A DNA stretch of 64,000 bases from Bacteroidota bacterium (GTDB taxonomy: Bacteria; Bacteroidota; Bacteroidia; Bacteroidales; JAAUTT01), in assembly GCA_030706405.1 (NCBI GenBank), contig JAUZOO010000004.1:182765-246764 (forward strand), written 5' to 3'. Under the pieces are notes generated by a model. It searched no databases and was not told the DNA's origin. It saw nothing but the letters and a program-made list of their open reading frames with translations. The position numbers were made by a program, and so were the translations under genes. Positions 16,550 to 25,032 of this stretch are shown here, one piece after another (the first letter of the stretch is position 1; the number at the start of each line of letters is the position of its first letter).

Positions 16550-18853
16550 ATGAAAAGATTATTTTTTTCAGCTTTACTGATGGTATCGGTAAAGCTTATG
16601 GCACAAGTCTCCTGTTCGGATGTACTTCAGTTCGGAAATTCAAAAGATGAACAAACGCACAGTTTTAAGGAGAAACTTACCGAGGTTACAAAAGGTGGAC
16701 TTAAAGAACCGGCACGGCGAATGCTTCCTCAATCTCCAAGAGCTTTTGATGGCGGGACAATGGCATTTAAGATGAAAGTTGACCCGCAAAAACAAAATTA
16801 TTTCACGGTTCGTTTTTGGGGGTCGGATAAGGATAAATCTATGATTATGCTTTTTAGCGAAGGGAAACAGGTTGGGTATCGCCACTTGGGCGACATCGAT
16901 TTTGTATGGCTCGGAAATGGAGAGCCGCCGCTGAACAACAAATTCTTCTACGTCACACTACCTCTTCCGTTAAAAGATACCCAAGGAAAAAAATCTGTAA
17001 ACCTCGAACTGCGCTCGTACGGCGAAATTTGGGGATATGGTGAGAGTTTTGATAAGTATCAGAAAAATATGATTGAGCCTACCCTTGGTTTTTACAAGGC
17101 TTACATACACACTTCGCCCTGCTTTGAACCCGACAAAAATGAGGTACAGGGGAAAGCTATTGCCAATCCCCCCCTTAATCAATCTCCGGGAGTTGAAGTG
17201 TTAGACCGTCTAAAAAACCGGGTAAACAAAGAGTTGAACGACCTGATCAATCAGCCTGGAGCCTTAAACCAGTTGCAAATCTGGTTCGTTGCCGATGCCT
17301 ATTCTGTAAAATGGACCAAGGCATACCACAATCCGGCAGTTGTATCCAAAGTTATCTATTCTATCAATGCTTTTTACAAATCTTTTTTAAACAATCCAGA
17401 ACAAATTTATAAAGACAAAAATGTATACAATTACGAATGGCTTACTATCGGCCCCATTGCCCGGAGTATACGAGAACTGTGGCCGGAGCTTAAACCCATG
17501 ATAGACCAGGAATTCGATAATGGAAAAGGGGAGCGAGTCTCATTACGTAAAGCTTGGTCGGAAATGCTTCAATCCAGCCTTGCATATAGTACAACTCACC
17601 GACGTCAGTATACTAATCAATCCATGATCATTGATCTTTTCATGTACCATTGCAATCTGGCACTAATGCTTATTAATCCATCTAAAGCATTACCAGAATC
17701 CCAAACCTTGCATTATTTATATGAGTCAGTAGGATTAACTCCTTGGTTGGGAAAGGAAACAGATCATGGTCCTGAAAAACCATTAGGAGACAACTATTGG
17801 CAGTTAACACCTAAAGGGTTAACCAAGGAACTTGGCTTTGTAGGATATTATGGAGAAGTTCTCGACTGGGTAAACGACCTTTATAAAGCTACCTGCAAAC
17901 CCGGCCTTCCTGATTCTGGTGATGAAAAAATCAAACAACAGCTATTGAAAATGATGCAGGCCCGTTCCTATTTCCGCTATCCTGCCCTCGACGAGAATGG
18001 GAATAAAGCAATACGAGCCGAAGCTGTTGTTGGATGGCGCGATGCAAACCATTATCCAGGAAATGTGACTTACTGCTACCGAGGTTCTGCATGGGATGCC
18101 ACCCCGCTCATGACCGCCTCTTCAACGCTCGATGCCCGTGCCGTTGGTTATGCCCGCCAGATGCTCGACGATAACCAGTTCTTCAAATCTGTAGAAGATA
18201 AACTCAAAGAAAAAGGCATCCGTGCTACGAAAAGCTTACTTTTTATCCCTGACGAATACGACTTTATTAAGCAACAACCTTCGAGTGCTTACCGTTTGCC
18301 GATGTCAAAAGGAATGCCCGATTTTGTTTTTTCCGACGAAGAAGATGGAGTTATTGCCGTAAAAAATGGTGACGATATTCTTTATGCATCCCTTTACTGG
18401 CGAGCTCGCAATGCGATAAACCGCTTGGCTAAAGTACATTACATCACCCCCAACTTCGACCGTATTGCAAACATTTATATTGAGTCAGAGTTCGAGCCAA
18501 GCGGTATGGAATATACCCGTAAGAACTGGATAAACCTTGGGTTTAACGGCAGTCGCGAATGGTACAAAGGAATCGAATCTGCCCATACAGGAGAAGTACT
18601 CCCCATTGCAAAAATACCCACAAGCATTGTTTTTAAACCTGGAGACGAGAGCGTATATGCAGGTCGCGCCCAGTTTTATAAAATGAAGTTTGGGAACTAT
18701 TACGTTGCCATGAACTGTACTAAGGACAGAACCTTTGAATTGACAATTCCTGCTGATTTTCGAAATGCTAAAGACCTCGTAAACAACAAAAAAGTAACCC
18801 CAAAAAAATCTATACAGATAGCTCCGCAAACATCGGTAGTATTGTATAAATAA
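16550..18853 (+). CDS. Secreted 767-residue protein of unknown function linked to a PUL
   Basis: The ATG at 16550 starts a signal peptide (MKRLFFSALLMVSVKLMAQ). Residues 20-190 are beta-rich and resemble a carbohydrate-binding sandwich (YFTVRFWGSD, HLGDIDFVWLG). Residues 210-560 are helix-rich with many aromatic and acidic residues, for example GPIARSIRELWPELKP and LGFVGYYGEVLDWV, compatible with an alpha/alpha-toroid fold seen in many lyases and glycosidases. The C-terminal 200 residues are again beta-rich. I do not recognise a named family. Two palindrome copies lie upstream, and a third lies upstream of the GH43 operon, suggesting a shared regulon and an enzyme role in glycan breakdown. 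Catalysis is inference only. Confidence 0.75.
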   Translation: MKRLFFSALLMVSVKLMAQVSCSDVLQFGNSKDEQTHSFKEKLTEVTKGGLKEPARRMLPQSPRAFDGGTMAFKMKVDPQKQNYFTVRFWGSDKDKSMIMLFSEGKQVGYRHLGDIDFVWLGNGEPPLNNKFFYVTLPLPLKDTQGKKSVNLELRSYGEIWGYGESFDKYQKNMIEPTLGFYKAYIHTSPCFEPDKNEVQGKAIANPPLNQSPGVEVLDRLKNRVNKELNDLINQPGALNQLQIWFVADAYSVKWTKAYHNPAVVSKVIYSINAFYKSFLNNPEQIYKDKNVYNYEWLTIGPIARSIRELWPELKPMIDQEFDNGKGERVSLRKAWSEMLQSSLAYSTTHRRQYTNQSMIIDLFMYHCNLALMLINPSKALPESQTLHYLYESVGLTPWLGKETDHGPEKPLGDNYWQLTPKGLTKELGFVGYYGEVLDWVNDLYKATCKPGLPDSGDEKIKQQLLKMMQARSYFRYPALDENGNKAIRAEAVVGWRDANHYPGNVTYCYRGSAWDATPLMTASSTLDARAVGYARQMLDDNQFFKSVEDKLKEKGIRATKSLLFIPDEYDFIKQQPSSAYRLPMSKGMPDFVFSDEEDGVIAVKNGDDILYASLYWRARNAINRLAKVHYITPNFDRIANIYIESEFEPSGMEYTRKNWINLGFNGSREWYKGIESAHTGEVLPIAKIPTSIVFKPGDESVYAGRAQFYKMKFGNYYVAMNCTKDRTFELTIPADFRNAKDLVNNKKVTPKKSIQIAPQTSVVLYK

Positions 18854-19160
18854 CATTAAGCCGACAATCAATCGACTACCAAACCTTAATATTAAATAAC
18901 TGATGATGAAAATATCCCATGACCCCGGAGGTATCATGGGATATTAAGGTTTTGAAATAATATTAAGGAGTATGTTCGTACTTGAACCCAATCCCTTTTA
19001 CACCGATGGTATATTGCATTCCATTTCATTCTACCAAATATCACGATGCTTTGCCCGATATTCTTAAGGTGTATGATAAAATTCTCGGTTTATGGCCCAA
19101 AGCGTCTGAATATGCAACCGGCACCATTGGTTCGGTCAAGACCCGCCCAAGCAACGCTAC
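18854..19160. other. Intergenic region with hairpin only
   Basis: Beyond the hairpin at 18912-18944 nothing is recognisable. A 60-codon plus-strand frame (18982-19164) has no similarity I can name and overlaps the end of the convergent methyltransferase gene, so it is not annotated. Confidence 0.5.
18912..18944. terminator. Bidirectional terminator candidate
   Basis: ATATCCCATGA (18912-18922) pairs perfectly with TCATGGGATAT (18934-18944). It lies 58 bp after the stop of the 767-residue protein. The T-rich side is better on the minus strand, toward which nothing nearby is transcribed except the TrmH-side region. Confidence 0.55.
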
Positions 19161-19691
19161 TTAAAACAACATCTTCCGGTAAAATTCCCACAAAACAATG
19201 CCCGCACTCACCGAAACATTAAAAGAATGTTTGGTTCCAAATTGCGGAATTTCCACGCAACCATCACACTGGTTAATAATCTTTTGCTGAACGCCTTTTA
19301 CTTCATTTCCAAATATCAGCGCATACTTTTTCTCAGCTTCAACAGAAAAATTTTGCAGAAGAATGCTCCCCTCAGTTTGTTCGACGCTTAACAAAACGTA
19401 ACCTTCGTTTTTCAAAGCTGCACATGCATCCAGAGTATCTTCAAAATATCGCCATAGCACGGTATCCTCGGCGCCTAATGCTGTTTTATGAATTTCTTTA
19501 TGTGGAGGTGTTGCACTAATACCACACAGGTAAACCGATTCGAGCAAAAATGCATCGGCTGTACGAAACACAGAACCAATATTATTCAGGCTCCTGACAT
19601 TATCGAGTACAACAACAATAGGGGTTTTATCTGACGATTTAAACTCATCCACCGATTTACGGTCAAGTTCAGTTGTGGAAAGTTTTCTCAT
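19161..19691 (-). CDS. TrmH/SpoU-family RNA 2'-O-methyltransferase
   Basis: A 176-residue SPOUT methyltransferase that would methylate a ribose 2'-OH in tRNA or rRNA using S-adenosylmethionine. The three family motifs are visible: LDNVRSLNNIGSVFRTADAF near residue 30, the FGNEVKGV loop near 128, and the knot-forming CVEIPQFGTKHSFNVSVSAGI near 145. The frame is open upstream to 19814, but the ATG at 19691 gives a compact family-length protein and avoids overlap with the lysO-type gene, which ends at 19721. The target nucleotide cannot be read from the sequence. Confidence 0.92.
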   Translation of the reverse strand: MRKLSTTELDRKSVDEFKSSDKTPIVVVLDNVRSLNNIGSVFRTADAFLLESVYLCGISATPPHKEIHKTALGAEDTVLWRYFEDTLDACAALKNEGYVLLSVEQTEGSILLQNFSVEAEKKYALIFGNEVKGVQQKIINQCDGCVEIPQFGTKHSFNVSVSAGIVLWEFYRKMLF

Positions 19692-19720
19692 AATATTCGA
19701 TTTGCCGGCAAAGATAATGC

Positions 19721-20347
19721 TTACAGCCCATAAATAAAGGCAATAATTACCGGCACGAGCAACGTTAGCACAACCCCGTTCACAATAGAGCTTACAATAT
19801 TCTCTTTGCCGCAATATTGCATGATAACCGGAAGCGTAGTATCACTGGTTGTCGCCCCGCCAGCTGCAATCGGGGCTAATTTTCCAAAATACTTGGCAAG
19901 CAACGGAGCTAGTACGAGCGTTGCCACTTCCCGGATAATATTCGCCAACAGCGCTATAATCCCGACAGATTCTCCGGCAACTTTACTAATGATGATACTC
20001 GAAAGACTATAATAGCCCATCCCCGCTCCGATGGCATACAGGTCGGCTCGATGAGGAAAAGAAAATATCAGTTGATAAACGCTAATACCTAAAGCTGTTC
20101 CAATTAAAGAGGTAAAAGGAATTAACAATACCCGAAAATTTATCTGCCTTAATTGTTTCCAAACATGGCTGTCGCACCCTATACCAAGGCCAACTAAAAA
20201 CATAAGCAAATAAAGAATATACGTACCGATATCGCCAAGCAGCCCCGTTACAGGAAAGAAGTGCAACAAACCAAACACTACCCCTCCGGCAAAAGCCAAA
20301 AGAATTAACAAGCTACTTTTCACCCTGTTTACTTTTGAAAACAACAT
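19721..20347 (-). CDS. LysO-family exporter, C-terminal part (split gene)
   Basis: A 208-residue inner-membrane protein with about six hydrophobic helices. It matches the C-terminal two thirds of LysO (YbjE, DUF340), the lysine exporter of enterobacteria, including the conserved GYYSLSSIIISKVAGESVG and GGATTSDTTLPVIMQY regions. Its start overlaps the end of the upstream 94-residue N-terminal part by 35 bp in a different frame, so the two are translationally coupled. Together they total 302 residues, near the single-chain length of about 300. Split LysO pairs are common in Bacteroidales, so this is probably functional rather than a broken gene. Confidence 0.85.
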   Translation of the reverse strand: MLFSKVNRVKSSLLILLAFAGGVVFGLLHFFPVTGLLGDIGTYILYLLMFLVGLGIGCDSHVWKQLRQINFRVLLIPFTSLIGTALGISVYQLIFSFPHRADLYAIGAGMGYYSLSSIIISKVAGESVGIIALLANIIREVATLVLAPLLAKYFGKLAPIAAGGATTSDTTLPVIMQYCGKENIVSSIVNGVVLTLLVPVIIAFIYGL

Positions 20348-20597
20348 GATAAGTCAGCCAAACCGCCAAGACACTGCCCGAAACCGTAAATATGGTTATA
20401 ATTAAAGCGGTAAGCCCAAGTGTATGAATCTGACTGGTGATGGTTTTATCGGCTCCGGCCTTAATACCCAGGGTAATTAACAAAAGGTAAATAACATACC
20501 CGGTAGTTTTTTCGATATAAGGCAAAACCTTACTTTTATTACGTATCAGCAAACCGGCTCCAATGCCCAATGCTAAAAAAATCAAAACATTAAACAT
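20313..20597 (-). CDS. LysO-family exporter, N-terminal part (split gene)
   Basis: A 94-residue protein with three hydrophobic segments (FNVLIFLALGIGAGLLI, VIYLLLITLGIKAGAD, ALIITIFTVSGSVLAVWLTY), corresponding to the N-terminus of LysO/DUF340 transporters. It ends inside the start of the C-terminal part. The two polypeptides would assemble into one lysine-type amino-acid exporter in the inner membrane. The ATG at 20597 is well placed, and codon use matches its neighbours. Confidence 0.82.
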   Translation of the reverse strand: MFNVLIFLALGIGAGLLIRNKSKVLPYIEKTTGYVIYLLLITLGIKAGADKTITSQIHTLGLTALIITIFTVSGSVLAVWLTYHVVFKSKQGEK

Positions 20598-20625
20598 CCA
20601 TTAAAAGGATTGAAATAAATACTAA

Positions 20626-20817
20626 TCAGGCGGTACGATGAGAATGGTCGCAAAAAGGCTGACTTTTAGATTTGCCACAGCGGCACAACTTAATGTAATC
20701 GCCGGTAGGAATAATATTCCCCTGCGAATCCTTTAAAATGAAGTTGCCTTTTATCTTTAATGAAGCTCCGGGTTTAAAAGAAAACTCGGCATTATATGGT
20801 TTGGATGAATCACTCAT
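20626..20817 (-). CDS. CDGSH iron-sulfur domain protein
   Basis: A 63-residue protein with one CDGSH-type motif, CRCGKSKSQPFCDHSH, whose three Cys and one His would bind a redox-active, acid-labile 2Fe-2S cluster. The preceding beta strands (LKIKGNFILKDSQGN, YIKLCRCG) follow the family fold. The larger gene just upstream ends in the same domain type (CRCGASGNMPFCDGMH), so the pair probably arose by duplication and may act together in cluster or electron transfer. Physiological partners are unknown. The ATG at 20817 is the natural start. Confidence 0.9.
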   Translation of the reverse strand: MSDSSKPYNAEFSFKPGASLKIKGNFILKDSQGNIIPTGDYIKLCRCGKSKSQPFCDHSHRTA

Positions 20818-20859
20818 GTTTTCAAGTTTGAGATAATATGAAAAGAGGACAACGTTTTA

Positions 20860-21312
20860 TTATCCTTCAAAACCTATTTTACGGTGCATGCCATCGCAAA
20901 AAGGCATATTCCCCGACGCTCCGCAACGACAAAAAGAGCTGATTGAATACGTTTTATACTCCTTACCGTCATTGTCGGTAAGCTTTATTTTACCGGTAAC
21001 CAGAATCGGGCCATCACGCATAATCTGAATTTCTACAGGCTTTTCGGAAGTTACAGTCTCCTTCTTTTCCCTTGGAGCTGGAGGATTTTCCAAATCTTTA
21101 TTCCAACAGTAAGTAAGGGCATCGGTAGGACATTTATCTACAATTTCGATGATTTTTTCGTTTGTCGCGCCCTGCATGTTTACCCAAGGCCGTTTACGAG
21201 GGTTAAATACCTCTATAAGTTGCGTGTAACATATTGTAGCATGTACACATTTGTTAGGCCGCCAGTAAACGGTAATATCTCCGTTGGTATATTCCCGGTC
21301 ATTTTTATCCAT
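20860..21312 (-). CDS. Fer4_19-CDGSH fusion iron-sulfur protein
   Basis: From the ATG at 21312 the protein has 150 residues. An N-terminal divergent ferredoxin-like domain (Fer4_19: WRPNKCVHATICYTQL...KCPTDALTYC) is followed by a charged linker (PPAPREKKETVTSEKP) and a C-terminal CDGSH domain (CRCGASGNMPFCDGMH). The expected cofactors are a mono-cluster in the first part and 2Fe-2S in the second. The frame is open to 21387, but that extension overlaps a terminator hairpin (21347-21379), so the shorter start is chosen. A 42-bp gap separates it from the small CDGSH gene, likely cotranscribed. Confidence 0.88.
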   Translation of the reverse strand: MDKNDREYTNGDITVYWRPNKCVHATICYTQLIEVFNPRKRPWVNMQGATNEKIIEIVDKCPTDALTYCWNKDLENPPAPREKKETVTSEKPVEIQIMRDGPILVTGKIKLTDNDGKEYKTYSISSFCRCGASGNMPFCDGMHRKIGFEG

Positions 21313-21346
21313 AGGTTCCTTTTGTAAATTACCTACAAATTTAAAC

Positions 21347-21379
21347 AGAAAAAGTTCAGGACGAGCCTGAACTTTTTCT
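21347..21379 (-). terminator. Intrinsic terminator after the 33-codon ORF
   Basis: AGAAAAAGTTCAGG (21347-21360) and CCTGAACTTTTTCT (21366-21379) form a perfect 14-bp stem with a 5-base loop. Read leftward it ends in T-rich sequence. It lies 68 bp after the stop of the small ORF at 21448 and 34 bp before the Fer4_19-CDGSH start. Confidence 0.75.
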
Positions 21380-21447
21380 GAAATCACTTAATCTTTTTAA
21401 GATTGAAGAAGGGGGGATTTGATTAAAAAACTTCCAGACTAGATAAC

Positions 21448-21549
21448 CTATTTTTTAGGAGGCTCATCTGGATTTGGAATAGGATCATTAGGAGGCGGAT
21501 CCGGCAATCTAACAGTTCTGTTTCGCATGATAAATTGTTTTAAATTCAT
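21448..21549 (-). CDS. Small 33-residue proline-rich ORF
   Basis: ATG (21549) to TAG (21448) encodes 33 residues: a basic, partly hydrophobic N-terminal half (MNLKQFIMRNRTVRL) and a proline/aspartate-rich C-terminal half (PDPPPNDPIPNPDEPPKK, eight prolines in 18). There is no signal peptide or Cys. It has a TATGTTTG box 30 bp upstream and a strong terminator 68 bp downstream, so it looks like its own transcription unit. It is divergent from the TPR-CHAT gene. I do not recognise a family. It could be a bioactive peptide, a protease substrate or a chance frame in a small RNA. Confidence 0.45.
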   Translation of the reverse strand: MNLKQFIMRNRTVRLPDPPPNDPIPNPDEPPKK

Positions 21550-21578
21550 TGCAAAATACATAACAATATTATAAAATG

Positions 21579-21586
21579 CAAACATA
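21579..21586 (-). promoter_or_regulatory. -7 box for the 33-codon ORF
   Basis: TATGTTTG on the minus strand, an exact TAnnTTTG match, with a predicted start near 21572 and a leader of about 23 nt. No convincing -33 TTTG was found at the usual spacing. Confidence 0.4.
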
Positions 21587-21703
21587 ACCGATTAATTTCA
21601 AGCCTTCAGTCTTCTTTTATCCTATATTCCCCGAAACCTCCCATTAATCAAGCCTTCCAGCCATTATCATCAGCAAAAACGGCCAACAACTTAATTTAAT
21701 TAT

Positions 21704-21711
21704 TAAATTTG
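21704..21711 (+). promoter_or_regulatory. -7 box for the TPR-CHAT gene
   Basis: TAAATTTG matches TAnnTTTG and predicts a start near 21718. It covers the TTG at 21709 that opens the longest frame, so translation should begin at the ATG at 21730. No -33 TTTG is evident. Confidence 0.4.
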
Positions 21712-21729
21712 TCCTTCAGAATTCGTCGT

Positions 21730-24700
21730 ATGCGGTGTTTTATACTCTGGCTTGCAGTTTCAGTAACAAAAATACTATCTTTCAACATGTTGACCACACC
21801 GGTCCAACATGAGATTCGTTACGTACAATTAGCTCAAAAAGCCTTTAATGCTCAACAATGGGATTCCTGCTTGTATTTCCATTATATTTTAGCTCATCAG
21901 TACCGCCTAAATAACAATAGTCATGGCATGGCAAACGAATGGGCATTTATCTCTATTACATATTTACTAAAAAACGATTATGAAAAGGCCGAAGCTTCCC
22001 GAAAACTGACCCTTTCGTATTTACTCCCTAACGAAACCAATAATTACACAAACCTTTACTTTGGTATATTTTATCAAAAAAAAGAAAATTGGAAGAAATC
22101 TCTACAATTTTTATCAAGCAATAAAAATTCAAAGCTAAACACAGGGCAATTATCAAATTTGCAAGAATTGGCAATCTGCAAAAATTATTACGAACTACGC
22201 CTCTACAATGAAGCAAAAATAGCTTTAACCCACCTTCTGAGCCCCACCTTCCAAAAAGACCCCTCGTGCTGGTACGGTATTGAATACGGAAATTATCTTC
22301 TAGGTTTAATATTTTGGGGAAAGCATGATTACCCTAAGGCAATTAAACATTTTGAATTATCTGCACATAATTTCGAATCTTCTAAATTATTGAATAATGA
22401 ATGGATGAATTGTTACCAAAACATATTGTCCGCCTTTTGGTTTACAGGCCAAACCGACAAAAGCGACTATTACTTCCAACGACTCACTTATTTAATTGAA
22501 AAGTACAAACTGCTTAACAAATTTCAATTCGAATATTATACACAAAAAGGCCTTTTTTATCTGTCAAAACTAAATAAAACCGAAGCGCTCGACGCATATT
22601 CCAAAGCATTGGAAAGCCCGGGGCTAAAGGCCGACGTCAAGGCTGCCACAATTCATAAAATCATAGAACTTTGTTTCAGTTTGGGGCAATTTAGCAAGAC
22701 CATAACCTGGGCAAAACAATTACCTTCCGAATATTTAGATGATTACACCAAAATAATAATTGCCCATTGTTATGTAAAATTGGGCGACATCCGGAATGGT
22801 CAAAACTGGATCAATACGCTCAACCCTTCTGCTTATCTTAACGATAGCAGGCTTATGGACAAATTACCCAAATTTTATTTTGACATTAAGGATTACAACA
22901 AAGCGGAATTTTTCTACAAACTGGCACTAAAACGAAACTTACAGACCTTCGGAGAGACTCATTATTCGACCTCAATAGCCTACAGTTCTCTTGGTTATTT
23001 TTACTGGATAGCCAAGTCCGACTACCTCCGTTCGCTCGACAATTACCATAAAGAGATCCAAACACTTACTCAAGGCATTAAATTGGCTGATTATTTTCAG
23101 CTTCCCGACATCAACCGCTCTACAAACGACGACTATCTGGCCAGGGCCTTAAACAACAAAGCCGAAGCCCTGTGTGAATTAGCTAAACAGAATCCTGAAA
23201 AAGCAGAAGCTATCCGGTATCAGAAAGCCGGACTTGCTAATTTTGAACTTTCGGTAGAAGTAGCCCACCGTTACAAAATGAGCCTTGCCCGCGACGAACA
23301 GCGACTTTTGTTTGCCGACCTCATCAAACACAGGTTTCCCAACATCATTAAAACATGCCTCGACCTTTATCAAAAAACAGGCGAAACCATTTATTTGGAA
23401 AAAGCTTTTGACTACACCGAAAAAAGCAAAGCTTCGCTTTTGCTCTCGGCAGTAAGAGGGGTTAATGCCTATAAATTGCATCAAATACCGGACGCGCTTA
23501 AACACACCGAAGAAAATATCGACAAGCAAACGGCAATGGTTTCGCGCCAGGTATCGGAAGAATACAAGCAACCGCATCCCAACCTCAACAAAATAGACCA
23601 GTTTAACAATCTGCTATACTTACTAAAACGACAACAGAATGATCTGGTACAAACTTTAAAAAAACGTTATCCGACTTATTACAATGCACGTTACAACACA
23701 AATATAGTCAGTGCCCGATCATTACAAAAAACGCTTGCACCTAACGAAGCTGTATTGCAATACAGTATAAGCAAAAATCTCATGGTGCTTTTTCTGATCA
23801 CTAAAGATCGGTTTACCTATTTCTCCAACCCATTAGACGGGCACTTTTTTACCGATATCGAAGACTTCCACAAAAGAATTTCGGAATTTACATTCAATGA
23901 TTTAAACGACTCTTCTGTACGGGCATTTGCCAAGTTATCAAACCGTTTGTATACGCATCTGGTAAAGCCTGCGGAGCCACTACTTGCTAACAAAAAATTA
24001 ATCATTATTCCCGACGATGTATTAAATCAAATCCCCTTTGAGGCATTGGTCACAAAACTCCCTTCAACAACCCACAAAAGCAGGTATAAAGACATGGGGT
24101 ATCTCTTAAAAGAACATCCGTTAAGTTATAGTTATTCAGGGACCTTACTTACCTTAAACCACGAATCGCAAAACTACCAAAGCTCAAAGCTTCTGGCTGT
24201 AGCTCCGGAATACTCCCAAATGAAGTTCAGCAACCTGCTTCAAAAAGATATAGAAGCGATGCGGGGTGATTCTACCGAAATTCAACCAATCCCCGGAACA
24301 TTAGCCGAAGCAAAAAAAATCAGCAACATCTTTAATGGAAATACCCTTCTGAAAAAGAATGCCTCTAAAACTTCCTTCGAAAAGCTTGCGCGTAACTACG
24401 ACATTCTTCACCTTGCGATGCACGGAATTATCAACAATGAATACCCGATGTTTTCGAAACTGGTATTCGCCACAAGTAAAGACACAACTGATGACGAATT
24501 CCTGAACACCTATGAAATTTACAACCTTAAACTGAACGCTCCCCTCATTGTATTAAGTGCGTGCAATACAGGCTCGGGAAAACTGCACACCGGCGAAGGC
24601 ATCATGAGCCTTGCCCGGGGTTTTTTTACTGCAGGCGCCAAAAGTCTGGTAATGACTCTATGGTCGGTAGCCGACAAAACCAGTTCGAAATTGATGGGCG

Positions 24701-24975
24701 ATTTTTACAACAACCTGGCACATAAAAGCTCCATAAGCGACGCGCTCTGCAAAGCAAAACTCGATTATATCAACGAAAGTGACGAGGTCACCGCACATCC
24801 TTATTTTTGGGCAGGTTATATTGCAATGGGTAACAGCTCTTCCACGTTTGAACCTCAAAAATCATACACCGACTATTTCCTTTGGAGCGGAGGAACTATT
24901 GCGTTTACCGGCATTCTGTTGGTTTGGAGAAGACGGAACAACAAAAAAAATTCAACAAAAAATCAGGTCCTATAA
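21730..24975 (+). CDS. Exported TPR-CHAT (caspase-like) protein with C-terminal membrane anchor
   Basis: From the ATG at 21730 the protein has 1081 residues. A signal-like N-terminus (MRCFILWLAVSVTKILSF) is followed by many TPR-type helical repeats to about residue 560, then a charged helical stretch and a CHAT domain from about 760. The caspase-like dyad is intact: His898 in LHLAMHG and Cys945 in LSACNTGSG. A membrane helix near 1046-1066 (FLWSGGTIAFTGILLVW) and a basic tail end the protein, so the TPR and protease parts would face the periplasm. Related proteases cleave partner proteins; substrates here are unknown. A 33-codon ORF is encoded divergently. Confidence 0.9.
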   Translation: MRCFILWLAVSVTKILSFNMLTTPVQHEIRYVQLAQKAFNAQQWDSCLYFHYILAHQYRLNNNSHGMANEWAFISITYLLKNDYEKAEASRKLTLSYLLPNETNNYTNLYFGIFYQKKENWKKSLQFLSSNKNSKLNTGQLSNLQELAICKNYYELRLYNEAKIALTHLLSPTFQKDPSCWYGIEYGNYLLGLIFWGKHDYPKAIKHFELSAHNFESSKLLNNEWMNCYQNILSAFWFTGQTDKSDYYFQRLTYLIEKYKLLNKFQFEYYTQKGLFYLSKLNKTEALDAYSKALESPGLKADVKAATIHKIIELCFSLGQFSKTITWAKQLPSEYLDDYTKIIIAHCYVKLGDIRNGQNWINTLNPSAYLNDSRLMDKLPKFYFDIKDYNKAEFFYKLALKRNLQTFGETHYSTSIAYSSLGYFYWIAKSDYLRSLDNYHKEIQTLTQGIKLADYFQLPDINRSTNDDYLARALNNKAEALCELAKQNPEKAEAIRYQKAGLANFELSVEVAHRYKMSLARDEQRLLFADLIKHRFPNIIKTCLDLYQKTGETIYLEKAFDYTEKSKASLLLSAVRGVNAYKLHQIPDALKHTEENIDKQTAMVSRQVSEEYKQPHPNLNKIDQFNNLLYLLKRQQNDLVQTLKKRYPTYYNARYNTNIVSARSLQKTLAPNEAVLQYSISKNLMVLFLITKDRFTYFSNPLDGHFFTDIEDFHKRISEFTFNDLNDSSVRAFAKLSNRLYTHLVKPAEPLLANKKLIIIPDDVLNQIPFEALVTKLPSTTHKSRYKDMGYLLKEHPLSYSYSGTLLTLNHESQNYQSSKLLAVAPEYSQMKFSNLLQKDIEAMRGDSTEIQPIPGTLAEAKKISNIFNGNTLLKKNASKTSFEKLARNYDILHLAMHGIINNEYPMFSKLVFATSKDTTDDEFLNTYEIYNLKLNAPLIVLSACNTGSGKLHTGEGIMSLARGFFTAGAKSLVMTLWSVADKTSSKLMGDFYNNLAHKSSISDALCKAKLDYINESDEVTAHPYFWAGYIAMGNSSSTFEPQKSYTDYFLWSGGTIAFTGILLVWRRRNNKKNSTKNQVL

Positions 24976-25032
24976 AACTTTTCTTTTTGTCGATGGTTTT
25001 GTAACTTTAAACAAACCAATAAATTTTCATCT

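Noticed and set aside
18982..19164. 60-codon plus-strand ORF
   Set aside because: No family match, no promoter box, and overlaps the end of the convergent methyltransferase gene.
21313..21729. CRISPR-Craspase-like locus around the TPR-CHAT gene
   Set aside because: No repeats, gRAMP/Cas7-11 or cas genes nearby, and the CHAT protein appears exported.
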